The notes: generated by a model from the sequence alone, not told the origin. A stretch of DNA of 64,000 bases from Salinilacustrithrix flava (GCF_041228405.1 NZ_CP133888.1:1860001-1924000), one strand, 5' to 3'. Counted from the first letter of the stretch, positions 35,752 to 44,064 are shown. Made by a program: numbers and translations.

Positions 35752-35757
35752 TAGGAT
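35752..35757 (+). promoter_or_regulatory. -10 box of folD-metF (leaderless)
   Basis: TAGGAT, seven bases before GTG 35765. It overlaps the in-frame ATG at 35756, which argues against that start. Confidence 0.5.
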
Positions 35758-35764
35758 GCCCGTC

Positions 35765-36634
35765 GTGACCGCACAGCTGCTCGCCGGGGCCCCCGTGGCC
35801 GAAGCCGTCCTCGACGAGGTGCGCTCCCGCGTCGCCGCCCTGGGCGACCAGGGCAAGACCGTCGGCCTCGGCACCATCCTCGTCGGCGACGACGAAGCGT
35901 CCGCCGGCTACGTGCGCAAGAAGCACGAGACGTGCGAGACCGTCGGCGTGCAGAGCCACAACATCGAGATCGGTGCCGACGAGGACCCCCAGGCCCTGCT
36001 CGACGCGGTCGACCGCTTCAACGCTGACCCGGCCGTCGACGGCTACCTCATCCAGTACCCGGTGGCCGATGGCTTCGACTTCGACGCCGCGATCAACCGC
36101 ATGGACCCGGCCAAGGACGCCGACGGCCTCCATCCGGAGAACCTCGGCCGACTCGTGCTCCAGCAGGACGGGCCGGTCCCGTGCACGCCAGCGGGCATCC
36201 GGGCCATGTTCGTCCACTACGGCATCGACCTGCGCGGCAAGGACGTCGTCATCGTCGGCCGCGGCCCCACCCTCGGCCGTCCGCTGTCGCTGCTGCTCAC
36301 CCTGAAGGGCGAGGGCGCCAACGCCGCGGTCACCGTCGTGCACTCCGCCGTCCCCGACATCTCCGTGCACACACGTCGGGCCGACGTGGTCATCGCCGCC
36401 GTCGGCTCGCCCTCGATCGTCACCGCCGACATGGTGAAGCCGGGCGCGGTCGTGGTCAGCGGCGGCATCTCCTGGGAGGGGCGCAAGCTCCTGCCCGACG
36501 TCGACGAGGACGTCAACGAGGTCGCCTCGTGGGTCACGCCCCGCCTCGGCGGCGTCGGCCCCACCACGGTCGCCATGCTGCTGCGCAACACGGTGGCGGC
36601 GGCCGAGGCCGCGCACGCGAGGAACGGGTCGTGA
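35765..36634 (+). CDS. folD: Methylenetetrahydrofolate dehydrogenase / cyclohydrolase
   Basis: 289 residues from GTG 35765 (292 if ATG 35756 is used). Interconverts 5,10-methylene- and 10-formyl-THF. TILVGDDEASAGYVRKKHETCETVG carries the catalytic Lys. DGYLIQYPVADGFD is next. The NADP-binding domain has PCTPAGIRAM, VVIVGRGPTLGRPLSLLL and MVKPGAVVVSGGI. The usual Q-L-P-L-P motif reads QYPVAD here, a variation to note. Last four bases overlap metF (GTGA). Confidence 0.94.
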   Translation: MTAQLLAGAPVAEAVLDEVRSRVAALGDQGKTVGLGTILVGDDEASAGYVRKKHETCETVGVQSHNIEIGADEDPQALLDAVDRFNADPAVDGYLIQYPVADGFDFDAAINRMDPAKDADGLHPENLGRLVLQQDGPVPCTPAGIRAMFVHYGIDLRGKDVVIVGRGPTLGRPLSLLLTLKGEGANAAVTVVHSAVPDISVHTRRADVVIAAVGSPSIVTADMVKPGAVVVSGGISWEGRKLLPDVDEDVNEVASWVTPRLGGVGPTTVAMLLRNTVAAAEAAHARNGS

Positions 36635-37494
36635 CCCGCATCGGCGACCTGCTCGCCGACGGCCCGTCCATCTCGCTGGAGTTCTCGCCGCCCAAGGACG
36701 ACGAGGCCGAGAAGCAGCTCCTCGCCGTGGTCGACGAGCTGGCCGTGATCGAGCCGACCTTCACCAGCGTCACCTACGGCGCGCTCGGCTCCACCCGTGA
36801 GCGCACCCGCGACGTGGTCATCGAGCTGAACCGCCGCCACCCGTTCCCGACCATGGCCCACCTCACCTGCGTCGGTCACACCAAGGACGAGATCCGCGAG
36901 CTGCTCGATGCCTACGCCGAGCAGGGCGTCCACAACATCCTCGCCCTCGGCGGCGACCCGCCCGCCGACGCCCCGCCCCCCGGCGGGGACTTCCGCTACG
37001 CCCTCGAGCTTGTCGAGCTGGTCCACGACCACCCCGGCGACTTCAGCGTCGGCGTCGCCGCCCACCCCGAGAAGCACCCCCGCTCGCCCTCGCTGGAGAC
37101 CGACCGCCGGTACCTGGCCGAGAAGCTGGCCGCCGCCGACTTCGCCATCACCCAGTTCTTCTGGTCGGTCGAGCCCTACCTGCGCCTGCGCGACGAGCTC
37201 GCCGCCCTCGACTGCGACACGCCCGTCATCCCCGGCGTGATGCTGTTCATCAACGTGCACTCGATGCGGCGCATGGCCGACATGAACGACGCCACCGTCC
37301 CCGACGAGCTGTGGGACCGCTGCCTCGCCGTCGACGGCGATCCCAAGGCCGTGCGCCTCCTCGGCACCGAGGTCTGCGCAGAGCTGTCGCAGCAGCTACT
37401 CGACGCCGGCGCCCCCGGCCTGCACCTGTACACGATGAACCGCTCGGTCGCCGCCATCGACCTGGTCCAGCGCCTCGGCCTCGCCCCTCACTGA
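36631..37494 (+). CDS. metF: 5,10-methylenetetrahydrofolate reductase
   Basis: 287 residues from GTG 36631. Reduces methylene-THF to methyl-THF for methionine synthesis using FAD. ISLEFSPPKDDEAEKQL carries the catalytic Glu. TFTSVTYGALGSTRERT, HLTCVGHT, ILALGGDPPAD, GVAAHPEKHP, FAITQFFW and GLHLYTMNRS are all family motifs. Translationally coupled to folD, so the two enzymes share their substrate. A hairpin lies downstream. Confidence 0.95.
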   Translation: MTRIGDLLADGPSISLEFSPPKDDEAEKQLLAVVDELAVIEPTFTSVTYGALGSTRERTRDVVIELNRRHPFPTMAHLTCVGHTKDEIRELLDAYAEQGVHNILALGGDPPADAPPPGGDFRYALELVELVHDHPGDFSVGVAAHPEKHPRSPSLETDRRYLAEKLAAADFAITQFFWSVEPYLRLRDELAALDCDTPVIPGVMLFINVHSMRRMADMNDATVPDELWDRCLAVDGDPKAVRLLGTEVCAELSQQLLDAGAPGLHLYTMNRSVAAIDLVQRLGLAPH

Positions 37495-37535
37495 GCGTTC
37501 GCTGGTCCGGAATCGACCAGATGTGGTCGGTCCAG

Positions 37536-37558
37536 GACCACCGAAGCGAGTGGTGGTC
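37536..37558 (+). terminator. Hairpin after metF
   Basis: GACCACC (37536-37542), nine-base loop, GGTGGTC (37552-37558). It ends 25 bases before the methyltransferase -10 box. Confidence 0.45.
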
Positions 37559-37583
37559 GGTCTTCCTGTCGGAGGGGGTCGCG

Positions 37584-37589
37584 TAGGCT
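37584..37589 (+). promoter_or_regulatory. -10 box of the methyltransferase gene (leaderless)
   Basis: TAGGCT, six bases before ATG 37596. Confidence 0.5.
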
Positions 37590-37595
37590 CGCTCC

Positions 37596-39017
37596 ATGAG
37601 CGAGGGCCTCGACACCGGTGACGAGCCGCGCCGGCGGTCGACGGCCACGTCGAACTTCGGGGTCGGCAAGCGGGAAGGCCACGACGCGTCCGCCTTCTAC
37701 GCCCGGTTCGTGCCCCCGGTCCTCAGCGACGACGACCACGTCAACCCCCCCAAGGCCACCGACGAGATCTGGGTCGGCGACTCGCGCGACATGGACACCT
37801 TCGGCGACATCGCCGACGACTCCGCCGCCCTGGTCGTCACCTCGCCGCCCTACTTCGCCGGCAAGGCCTACGAGGAGGCCCTCGGCACCGACGGCATCCC
37901 GGCCGACTACCTCGAGTACCTCGGCATGCTGCGTGACGTCTTCGCCGAGTGCGTCCGCAAGCTCGAGCCCGGCGGCCGCATCGCGGTCAACGTCGCCAAC
38001 CTCGGCCGCAAGCCCTACCGGTCGCTGTCCTCCGATGTCGTCGCCATCTTCGAGGAGCTCGGCCTGCTCCTGCGGGGCGAGATCATCTGGCAGAAGGGCA
38101 AGGGCGCCGGCGGCTCCTGCGCCTGGGGCAGCTTCCAGCGACCGGGCAACCCGGTGCTGCGCGACGTCACCGAGCGGGTCATCGTGGCATCCAAGGGTCG
38201 CTTCGACCGCGCCGTCGATGCCAAGGACCGCGCCTCGTCCGGCATGCCCAGCACCGGCACCATGACCGTCGACGACTTCCTCGAGGCCACCCTCGACGTG
38301 TGGGAGCTGGCGCCGGAGAGCGCCAAGCGGGTGAACCATCCGGCCCCGTTCCCGGTCGAGCTGCCCCAGCGCCTGATCGACCTCTACACCTACGCCGGGG
38401 ACCTCGTGCTCGACCCGTTCATGGGTGCCGGCTCCACCGCGGTCGCCGCTGCACGCACCGGCCGGCACTTCGTCGGCTTCGACACCGACCCCGCCTACGT
38501 CGAGGCCGCCCTCGCCCGCGTCGAAGCCGAGCGCGGCGACGGGCCGCCGGTCGAGGTCCGCCCGGGCAAGGGCACCCTGCCCGACGATGCGCCGGCCGCC
38601 GAGGCCATCCGCGTCGGACGCAAGGCCACCGACGTGGCGAGGCGCCTGCTGGGCGAGGCCGGCTTCACCGACATCGTCGACAAGAAGGTCCCGGTGCGCG
38701 AGCTCGGCGTCGAGTTCGACCTGGCGGCCACCGATACCGCCGGGCGCCGCTGGCTCGTGACCGTCGCCGGCTCCTTCACGCCCTCGCCGTCCGGCCTGCG
38801 CCGCTCCGAGGTGCTGTGGCGCACCCTGGCCCAGGCCGCGGTGGTCCACGCCGCCGAGCGACCGGAGGGCGTGCTGGTCCTCACCACCGAGCGCCCGACC
38901 CGCTCCACCGCGCAGGGCAAGGCGCTGGCTGCCGTCATCGGGCGGGGCATCGACGCGGTCGTCGAGCTCACCGCCGAGGGCGCGGTCGACGAGCTGCGGT
39001 CCCTCCACCCGGCCTGA
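37596..39017 (+). CDS. DNA methyltransferase (beta class, likely m4C) with degenerate nuclease-like tail
   Basis: 473 residues. Catalytic motif IV TSPPY (residues 82-86) comes before the AdoMet-binding motif I LDPFMGAGSTAVAAARTG (about 270-287), which is the beta-class order. Ser in place of Asp/Asn before PPY points to N4-cytosine methylation. Between them lies a target-recognition region with KGKGAGGSCAWGSFQRPGNP. Residues about 340-473 are extra: EFDLAATDTAGRRWLVTVAG (from residue 371) has the strand pattern of a PD-(D/E)XK nuclease, but the acidic and Lys residues of the ExK half are replaced by Thr and Ala, so it should not cut DNA. The next gene starts eight bases after the stop. Confidence 0.88.
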   Translation: MSEGLDTGDEPRRRSTATSNFGVGKREGHDASAFYARFVPPVLSDDDHVNPPKATDEIWVGDSRDMDTFGDIADDSAALVVTSPPYFAGKAYEEALGTDGIPADYLEYLGMLRDVFAECVRKLEPGGRIAVNVANLGRKPYRSLSSDVVAIFEELGLLLRGEIIWQKGKGAGGSCAWGSFQRPGNPVLRDVTERVIVASKGRFDRAVDAKDRASSGMPSTGTMTVDDFLEATLDVWELAPESAKRVNHPAPFPVELPQRLIDLYTYAGDLVLDPFMGAGSTAVAAARTGRHFVGFDTDPAYVEAALARVEAERGDGPPVEVRPGKGTLPDDAPAAEAIRVGRKATDVARRLLGEAGFTDIVDKKVPVRELGVEFDLAATDTAGRRWLVTVAGSFTPSPSGLRRSEVLWRTLAQAAVVHAAERPEGVLVLTTERPTRSTAQGKALAAVIGRGIDAVVELTAEGAVDELRSLHPA

Positions 39018-39024
39018 CGCACCG

Positions 39025-40032
39025 GTGGCCGACACCCGGACCGCGGTCTCCGAGCTCGCCACCGCGCTCGGCATGCTCGTCCACGGCACGGTGGGCTGGG
39101 CCGTGCTGCAGCGACCCGCCGAGGTGCTCGTCGGCCCCGACGCCTGGGACCAGCTCGAGCACGGGCTGCACGACCCCGACCTCCACCTGCTGGCCGAGGC
39201 CGCGTTCGCCAACGGCACCGCGTTCGCCGAGCACGCCGAGGGCCTCGGCGGTCGCCGCCCGAGGCGCATCGAGTGGACCGGCGGGCACCGGCCGCCCGGC
39301 GACCAGGTCATCCCGGCCGACCTGCGGGTCGACCGGGTCTACCTGGTGTCGTGCAAGTACCTCTCCAAGGTGCTGCACAACGCGGCGCCGGCCCGCGTGT
39401 TCGACCACCTGCTGAAGGCCACCGACAGCCACGACCGCGCCGACTGGTACGGCCAGGTCGCGCCGGACGCGCACCGGCGGCTGGCGACGGTCGCCGCCGA
39501 GGCGGTGGGCTGCCCGTTCCCCGCCGACCCCTGCGACGCGGACGTGACCGAGCGACGCCGCCTGCGCGATGCCCTCCGCGAGCACGGCCGTGCCTGGCCC
39601 GACGAGGCGAAGGATCCCTACCGCGAGATGTGCGCGGAGGTGAGCCGGGCCTCGGCCGAGCGGTGGCGGCGGTCGGCGTCAACGCCCGGTGCACGGGAGC
39701 AGCTGCTGTGGCGGCTCCTCCGGCTCGCGTCGGCGCCGTACTTCGTGCTCGGGGCGTCCCGCGCCGACGTCATCCGCCTGCGCATCGACACCCCCTGGGA
39801 CTGGCGCCAGCGCCACGAGCTGCGTGCCTTCGACATCGAGCCCGACGACGCCGGCCAACCCCAGGTGCGCTGGGCGGCCACGGTGCTCGACCGCGAATCC
39901 GGCGCGGACGTGGTCGTCCACGGCCACGTCGAGGTGCGTTGGAGCCACGGCCGCTTCGGGGGCCCGCCCGAGGCCAAGGTGTACCTCGACACCCCGCCGG
40001 CCGAGGTGCCCGGCTACGTGCCGCTCACCTGA
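39025..40032 (+). CDS. Putative PD-(D/E)XK-like partner of the DNA methyltransferase
   Basis: 335 residues from GTG 39025, eight bases after the methyltransferase stop, so surely co-transcribed. No named family is recognised. The key stretch is PADLRVDRVYLVSCKYLSK (residues 97-115). Asp99 or Asp103, then a hydrophobic strand and SCK (Lys111), fit the D-Xn-(S/D/E)XK core of restriction-type nucleases, and the following NAAPARVFDHLL would be the adjoining helix. The first 95 residues are helical, and the C-terminus is beta-rich (VRWAATVLDRESGADVVVHGHVEVRW). Most likely a restriction endonuclease or a restriction-like DNA-binding protein. That is inference from one motif and the neighbour. Confidence 0.6.
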   Translation: MADTRTAVSELATALGMLVHGTVGWAVLQRPAEVLVGPDAWDQLEHGLHDPDLHLLAEAAFANGTAFAEHAEGLGGRRPRRIEWTGGHRPPGDQVIPADLRVDRVYLVSCKYLSKVLHNAAPARVFDHLLKATDSHDRADWYGQVAPDAHRRLATVAAEAVGCPFPADPCDADVTERRRLRDALREHGRAWPDEAKDPYREMCAEVSRASAERWRRSASTPGAREQLLWRLLRLASAPYFVLGASRADVIRLRIDTPWDWRQRHELRAFDIEPDDAGQPQVRWAATVLDRESGADVVVHGHVEVRWSHGRFGGPPEAKVYLDTPPAEVPGYVPLT

Positions 40033-40042
40033 GCGGCGGCGT

Positions 40043-40061
40043 GTTCCGCAGCCGCTGCCAG
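40043..40061 (-). repeat. Convergent-end repeat, copy C
   Basis: On the reverse strand CTGGCAGCGGCTGCGGAAC, identical over 19 bases to the copy at 25343-25361. Similarity extends into an AC(T/G)GCCGC tail. Starts 10 bases after the stop of the nuclease-like gene. Confidence 0.7.
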
Positions 40062-40090
40062 TTCCCACTGGGGCCGCTCCCGGGCGGGGG

Positions 40091-40945
40091 TCAGGGCAGA
40101 CCCGCGCCCGGGACCGCGACGTCGATGGCCTCGATGCGCCCGGCCCGGGCCGCCCGGGCACCGACCGGCTCGCTGTCGATGGCCGTGCACACGTAGAGCG
40201 TGCGCCGGTCGGGGCCGCCGAGCATGCAGGCGAAGGGCTGGCGCTCGTCGTTGGTGCGCACCTCGTCGAGCACCTCGCCGCCCTCGGCGACGCGCAGCAC
40301 CTGGTGGCTGATCGGGGAGGCGAGCCAGATGGCACCGTCGGCGTCGAGGCAGATGCCGTCGGGCACCGCACCCCGCACCCGCGCCCACTCGCGCCGGTCG
40401 TGGAGCGAGCCGTCCTCGGCGATGGTGAACGCCGTCAGCCGGCCGCTGAACGACTCGCCGACGACCAGCGTGCTGCCGTCGGGCGTGACCACGCAGCCGT
40501 TCGGGAAGAAGAGGTCGTCGGCGACGATGCGCGCGTCGCCCTCGGGGGTCACGAGCACGAGGTTCGTGGTGCGCTGATCGGCGTCGGGGTCGTGCAGGTC
40601 GAAGCCGAAGTTGCCGACGTAGGCGTTGCCCCGACCGTCCACGACCATGTCGTTGCAGTGGAACGGTGCGAGGTCGCTCAGGTCGGCGACCTCCTCGGTG
40701 GTGCCATCGTGCACCGCCAGCAGGCGCCGGTCCGTCATCGACACGACGAGCAGGGTGCCGTCGGGACGCCAGCCGAGACCGGAGGGCTGCCCCGGCACCT
40801 CGACCACCACCTCGGTCTCCTCGGTCGCCGGGTCGAAGGCCAGCACGTGCAGGTCGTGCATGTCGGAGAACCAGAGCCGGCCGTCGTGCCAGCGCGGGCC
40901 TTCGGCGAAGCAGAGTCCGTCGAGGACGGGCACGAGGGCGGTCAC
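40091..40945 (-). CDS. SMP-30/gluconolactonase-like beta-propeller
   Basis: 284 residues from GTG 40945, chosen because a TAGGTT box lies seven bases upstream; the alternative ATG 40969 lies beyond it. Beta-propeller with repeated blades and calcium-site motifs: FAEGPRWHDGRLWFSD (Glu), HCNDMVVDGRGNAYVGNFG (Asn, Asp), FPNGCVVTPDGSTLVV (Asn) and VPDGICLDADGAIWLA (Asp). These four are the metal ligands of SMP-30 lactonases. Likely a sugar or other lactone hydrolase. Its last bases face copy C of the repeat. Confidence 0.88.
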   Translation of the reverse strand: MTALVPVLDGLCFAEGPRWHDGRLWFSDMHDLHVLAFDPATEETEVVVEVPGQPSGLGWRPDGTLLVVSMTDRRLLAVHDGTTEEVADLSDLAPFHCNDMVVDGRGNAYVGNFGFDLHDPDADQRTTNLVLVTPEGDARIVADDLFFPNGCVVTPDGSTLVVGESFSGRLTAFTIAEDGSLHDRREWARVRGAVPDGICLDADGAIWLASPISHQVLRVAEGGEVLDEVRTNDERQPFACMLGGPDRRTLYVCTAIDSEPVGARAARAGRIEAIDVAVPGAGLP

Positions 40946-40952
40946 GGCGCGG

Positions 40953-40958
40953 AACCTA
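40953..40958 (-). promoter_or_regulatory. -10 box of the SMP-30-like gene (leaderless)
   Basis: TAGGTT on the reverse strand, seven bases from GTG 40945. Its TAG is also the stop codon of the upstream small gene. Confidence 0.5.
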
Positions 40959-41285
40959 GCCCCCGTCATCGGCCCACCGGACGAGCAGCGCCGCGTCGGC
41001 GCCGAGGCGGCCGGCCTCGGCCGGCGCGATCCACGTCGCACCCACGGCCGGGATCCGGCCCTGCGCCTCGACCTCCCAGGCCCCGCCCACCACCTCCCGC
41101 ACCGGCCGGATCGCCGTGCCGACCACCCGCTCGGCCGCGGCCAGCAGCTCGTCGTCCCACGTCACGTCCGCGCCCTCGGCCACGGGCAGCACGGGCAGCG
41201 TCCAGCCGGCGAGCCCGTTCGGGCGGGCCAGCACCCGGGTCCGGTCCGGGGTCGGCACCAGGAGGCGCAGCAGGCGGCGGGGCAC
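40956..41285 (-). CDS. Small hypothetical protein
   Basis: 109 residues from GTG 41285, preceded at seven bases by TACGCT (reverse strand). Begins with a basic helix (RRLLRLLVPTPDRTRV) and contains GWTLPVLPVAEG, AAERVVGTAIRPVREVVGGAWEVEAQGRIPAVGATWIAP. The alternation suggests a compact alpha/beta domain. No family is recognised. A NUDIX-like half domain came to mind, but the NUDIX box is absent. It ends inside the promoter of the SMP-30-like gene. Confidence 0.55.
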   Translation of the reverse strand: MPRRLLRLLVPTPDRTRVLARPNGLAGWTLPVLPVAEGADVTWDDELLAAAERVVGTAIRPVREVVGGAWEVEAQGRIPAVGATWIAPAEAGRLGADAALLVRWADDGG

Positions 41286-41292
41286 GGGCGGG

Positions 41293-41298
41293 AGCGTA
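41293..41298 (-). promoter_or_regulatory. -10 box of the small hypothetical gene
   Basis: TACGCT on the reverse strand, seven bases from GTG 41285. Confidence 0.4.
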
Positions 41299-41341
41299 CG
41301 CAGGCCGGTGAGGCCGGGTGGCAGGTCGAGGCCCAGAGAGA

Positions 41342-41353
41342 TAACGTCCGTTA
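41342..41353. promoter_or_regulatory. Palindrome TAACG-TC-CGTTA upstream of the aldehyde dehydrogenase gene
   Basis: Perfect five-base arms around TC, 42 bases before GTG 41395 and between divergent genes. The A/T-containing site stands out in GC-rich DNA and resembles TetR-type operators. The regulator is unknown. Confidence 0.4.
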
Positions 41354-41394
41354 CCAGTTCCGCGATCCACATTCCACAGGGGGATGACGACACC

Positions 41395-42828
41395 GTGCAG
41401 ACGTACGACAAGATCTACATCGATGGGGCATGGGTGGCATCCACCGGCTCCGACACGCTCGAGGTGTTCGACTCCACCGACGGCTCGGTGATCGCCACCA
41501 TCCCGAGCGGCACCGCCGAGGACCTCGACAAGGCCGCCAAGGCCGCCAAGGCCGCCTTCGACGGCTGGGCCGCCAAGTCCAGCGAGGAGCGGGCCAAGTA
41601 CTGCACCCGCATCGCCGAGGGCCTCGGTGCCCGCATGGACGAGATCGCCACCGTGGTCACCCGCGAGGCGGGCATGCCCAAGTGGCTGAGCCAGATCGTC
41701 CAGGCCGGCCTTCCGATCAACTCCTTCAGCCAGGCCGGCGCCATCGCCGAGAGCTACGAGTACGAGCAGACGGTGGGCAACAGCCTCGTCGTCAAGGAGC
41801 CCGTCGGCGTCGTCGGCTGCATCACGCCGTGGAACTACCCGCTCCACCAGATCGCGGCCAAGGTCGCCTTCGCCATGGCCGCCGGCTGCACCGTGGTGCT
41901 CAAGCCCAGCGAGATCGCCCCGATCGACGCCTACATCCTCACCGAGGTCATCGACTCCGTGGGCCTGCCCCCGGGCGTGTTCAACCTCGTGCCCGGCGTC
42001 GGCCAGGTCGTGGGCGAGGCCATCTCCGGTCACCCCGACATCGACATGGTGTCCTTCACCGGCTCCACCAACGCCGGCAAGAAGGTGGCTGCCAACGCCG
42101 CCGCCAGCATCAAGCGCGTCGCCCTCGAGCTCGGTGGCAAGTCCGCCAACATCCTCCTCGACGACCTCGACGACGCCGGCTTCGAGGCCGCCGTCCGCGA
42201 CGGCGTGGGCAAGTGCTACATCAACTCCGGCCAGACCTGCACCGCGCTCACCCGCATGCTCGTCCCCCGGGGCCGCCTCGCCGATGCCGAGCGCATCGCG
42301 GCCGAGACGGTCGAGACGATGTACCAGCCCACCGACCCCTTCGCCGAGGGCGCCATGCTCGGCCCGCTGTCCAGCCGCATGCAGGTCGAGCGCGTCACCG
42401 AGTACGTCCGCAAGGGCATCGACGAGGGCGCCAAGCTGGTCACCGGTGGTCCCGAGAAGCCCGAGGGCGTCAACCCCGACGGCTACTTCGTGCGCCCCAC
42501 GGTGTTCTCCGAGGTCACCAACGACATGACCATCGCCCAGGAGGAGATCTTCGGCCCGGTGCTGTCGATCCTGCCCTACGACACCGAGGAGGAGGCGATC
42601 GCCATCGCCAACGACTCGCTGTACGGGCTCTCCGGTGGCGTCCAGGGCGGCGACGTCGAGCGGGCCAAGGCCGTCGCTCGCCAGATCCGCACCGGCCAGA
42701 TCGAGGTCAACCAGGGCGCGTTCAACCCCAACGCCCCCTTCGGTGGCTACAAGCAGTCCGGCTACGGCCGCGAGTACGGCACGCACGGCTTCGAGGAGTT
42801 CCTCGAGACCAAGAGCATGCAGCTCTAG
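41395..42828 (+). CDS. NAD(P)-dependent aldehyde dehydrogenase
   Basis: 477 residues from GTG 41395, with AGGGGG about a dozen bases upstream. Oxidises an aldehyde to the acid. TPWNYPLHQIAAKVAFAMAAGC and FTGSTNAGKKV bind the cofactor. Glu in ALELGGKSANI (about residue 246) is the general base. Cys in NSGQTCTALTR (about 281) is the nucleophile. EEIFGPVLSI and the C-terminal GGYKQSGYGREYG are typical. The substrate is not clear. A strong terminator follows. Confidence 0.95.
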   Translation: MQTYDKIYIDGAWVASTGSDTLEVFDSTDGSVIATIPSGTAEDLDKAAKAAKAAFDGWAAKSSEERAKYCTRIAEGLGARMDEIATVVTREAGMPKWLSQIVQAGLPINSFSQAGAIAESYEYEQTVGNSLVVKEPVGVVGCITPWNYPLHQIAAKVAFAMAAGCTVVLKPSEIAPIDAYILTEVIDSVGLPPGVFNLVPGVGQVVGEAISGHPDIDMVSFTGSTNAGKKVAANAAASIKRVALELGGKSANILLDDLDDAGFEAAVRDGVGKCYINSGQTCTALTRMLVPRGRLADAERIAAETVETMYQPTDPFAEGAMLGPLSSRMQVERVTEYVRKGIDEGAKLVTGGPEKPEGVNPDGYFVRPTVFSEVTNDMTIAQEEIFGPVLSILPYDTEEEAIAIANDSLYGLSGGVQGGDVERAKAVARQIRTGQIEVNQGAFNPNAPFGGYKQSGYGREYGTHGFEEFLETKSMQL

Positions 42829-42851
42829 CTCTTCCTGGCTGACGAACGCAT

Positions 42852-42879
42852 CGGTGGCGGGCCCTCGGGCCCGCCACCG
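42852..42879 (+). terminator. Strong terminator hairpin after the aldehyde dehydrogenase
   Basis: Perfect 12-base GC stem (CGGTGGCGGGCC and its complement) with a CTCG loop, 23 bases past the stop. It may also serve the opposite gene ending at 42918. Confidence 0.75.
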
Positions 42880-42917
42880 GCGCGTCTGGAGTCAGAACGT
42901 CGGGCCCGGAGGGGCGC

Positions 42918-43997
42918 TCAGAACGTGGGGTCGACCCTGCGGATGGCGATGGCGGCCAACTCGGTGGCGGCCTCGACGGTGTGGCGGAAGCCCTCGACGT
43001 CCACGCCCTCGGTGGAGAGCTGGCCGTCCAGGTAGCGCCGGTACACGCCCTGCACGATGCAGGCCGTCTTCCAGTTGGCCCACGCGACGTAGTAGTCGAT
43101 GCTCGACAGGTCCGCGCCGGTGGCCGACTCGTAGGTCGCCAGGAGCTCGGCGCGCTCGGGGAAGCCGGCCGCCATCGAGGTGGCCGAGGTGGTGGCCACG
43201 TGCTCGTCGCCGGGCCGGGGCCAGGTCGCCAGGACGTAGCCGAGGTCGGCGAGCGGGTCGCCGAGCGTGGCGATCTCCCAGTCGAGCACCGCGGCGATCC
43301 GGGCGTCGGGGCTGCTGATGGTGTTGCCGAGCCGGTAGTCGCCGTGCACGACCCGGGCCGGGCCCTGCTCGGGGATGTTCCCGTGCAGCCACTCGTTCAC
43401 CTGACCGAGCAACGGGTCCGACGCCGTGCGGGACGCCTCATACTGGCGCCACCAGGTCTTGAGCTGACGGGCGATGTAGTCCTCCTTGCGCGACAGGTCG
43501 CCGAGACCGACGGCATCGGGATCGACCGCGTGCAGCCGGGCCAGGACGTCGATGAAGTCGCGGCCGATGCGTGCCCGCTCGGGCTCGTCGAAGGCGGCCT
43601 CGGCGTCGGCGGCGGTGTGCAGGACGACGCCGTCGACGTGGGCCATCACGTAGAAGGGGGCACCGATGACGGCGGCGTCGGTGCAGGTGGCCAGCGCCTC
43701 GGGCACGGGCACGTCGGTGGGGCCGAGCGCCTCGATCAGGCGGTGCTCCCGGCCCATGTCGTGGGCGGTCGGCAGCAGCTCACCCTCGGGTGGCCGCCGC
43801 AGCACGACGCGCCGGCCCTCGGCGTCGTCGATCCGGTAGGTCAGGTTGGAGTGGCCGCCGGCGAGGCGCTCGAAGCGGAGCGGTGCGGTGGTGCCGACGT
43901 GCTCGGCGAGCCACTCGGTGACCGGTCCCACCCGGATGCCTGCCGGGTCGCCTCCGGTCTCGGGGTCGGGCTCGGGTGGGCCAGGTACCTGGGTCAC
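42918..43997 (-). CDS. Aminoglycoside-phosphotransferase-like kinase (ACAD10/APH family)
   Basis: 359 residues from GTG 43997, with a TAGGTT box six bases upstream. Protein-kinase-like fold: RFERLAGGHSNLTYRI (glycine loop), RRVVLRRPPEG (ATP Lys region), VHGDYRLGNTI (catalytic loop, Asp) and AVLDWEIATLGDPLADLGYVL (metal-binding Asp). The HGDYRLGN/DWE pairing and length match the family found beside acyl-CoA dehydrogenases, where it phosphorylates hydroxyacyl compounds; that role here is inferred. A true aminoglycoside kinase is less likely. Confidence 0.88.
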   Translation of the reverse strand: MTQVPGPPEPDPETGGDPAGIRVGPVTEWLAEHVGTTAPLRFERLAGGHSNLTYRIDDAEGRRVVLRRPPEGELLPTAHDMGREHRLIEALGPTDVPVPEALATCTDAAVIGAPFYVMAHVDGVVLHTAADAEAAFDEPERARIGRDFIDVLARLHAVDPDAVGLGDLSRKEDYIARQLKTWWRQYEASRTASDPLLGQVNEWLHGNIPEQGPARVVHGDYRLGNTISSPDARIAAVLDWEIATLGDPLADLGYVLATWPRPGDEHVATTSATSMAAGFPERAELLATYESATGADLSSIDYYVAWANWKTACIVQGVYRRYLDGQLSTEGVDVEGFRHTVEAATELAAIAIRRVDPTF

Positions 43998-44003
43998 GGT
44001 CGA

Positions 44004-44009
44004 AACCTA
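44004..44009 (-). promoter_or_regulatory. -10 box of the APH-like gene (leaderless)
   Basis: TAGGTT on the reverse strand, six bases from GTG 43997. Confidence 0.5.
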
Positions 44010-44064
44010 CTCACGCCTCCCGGATCCGGGCCGCCCTGACGGGACTCGGTGGCGGGTGCACCGA

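Noticed and set aside
40956..41285. Small reverse gene considered as a NUDIX hydrolase
   Set aside because: The GX5EX7REUXEEXGU box is absent. It is kept only as hypothetical.
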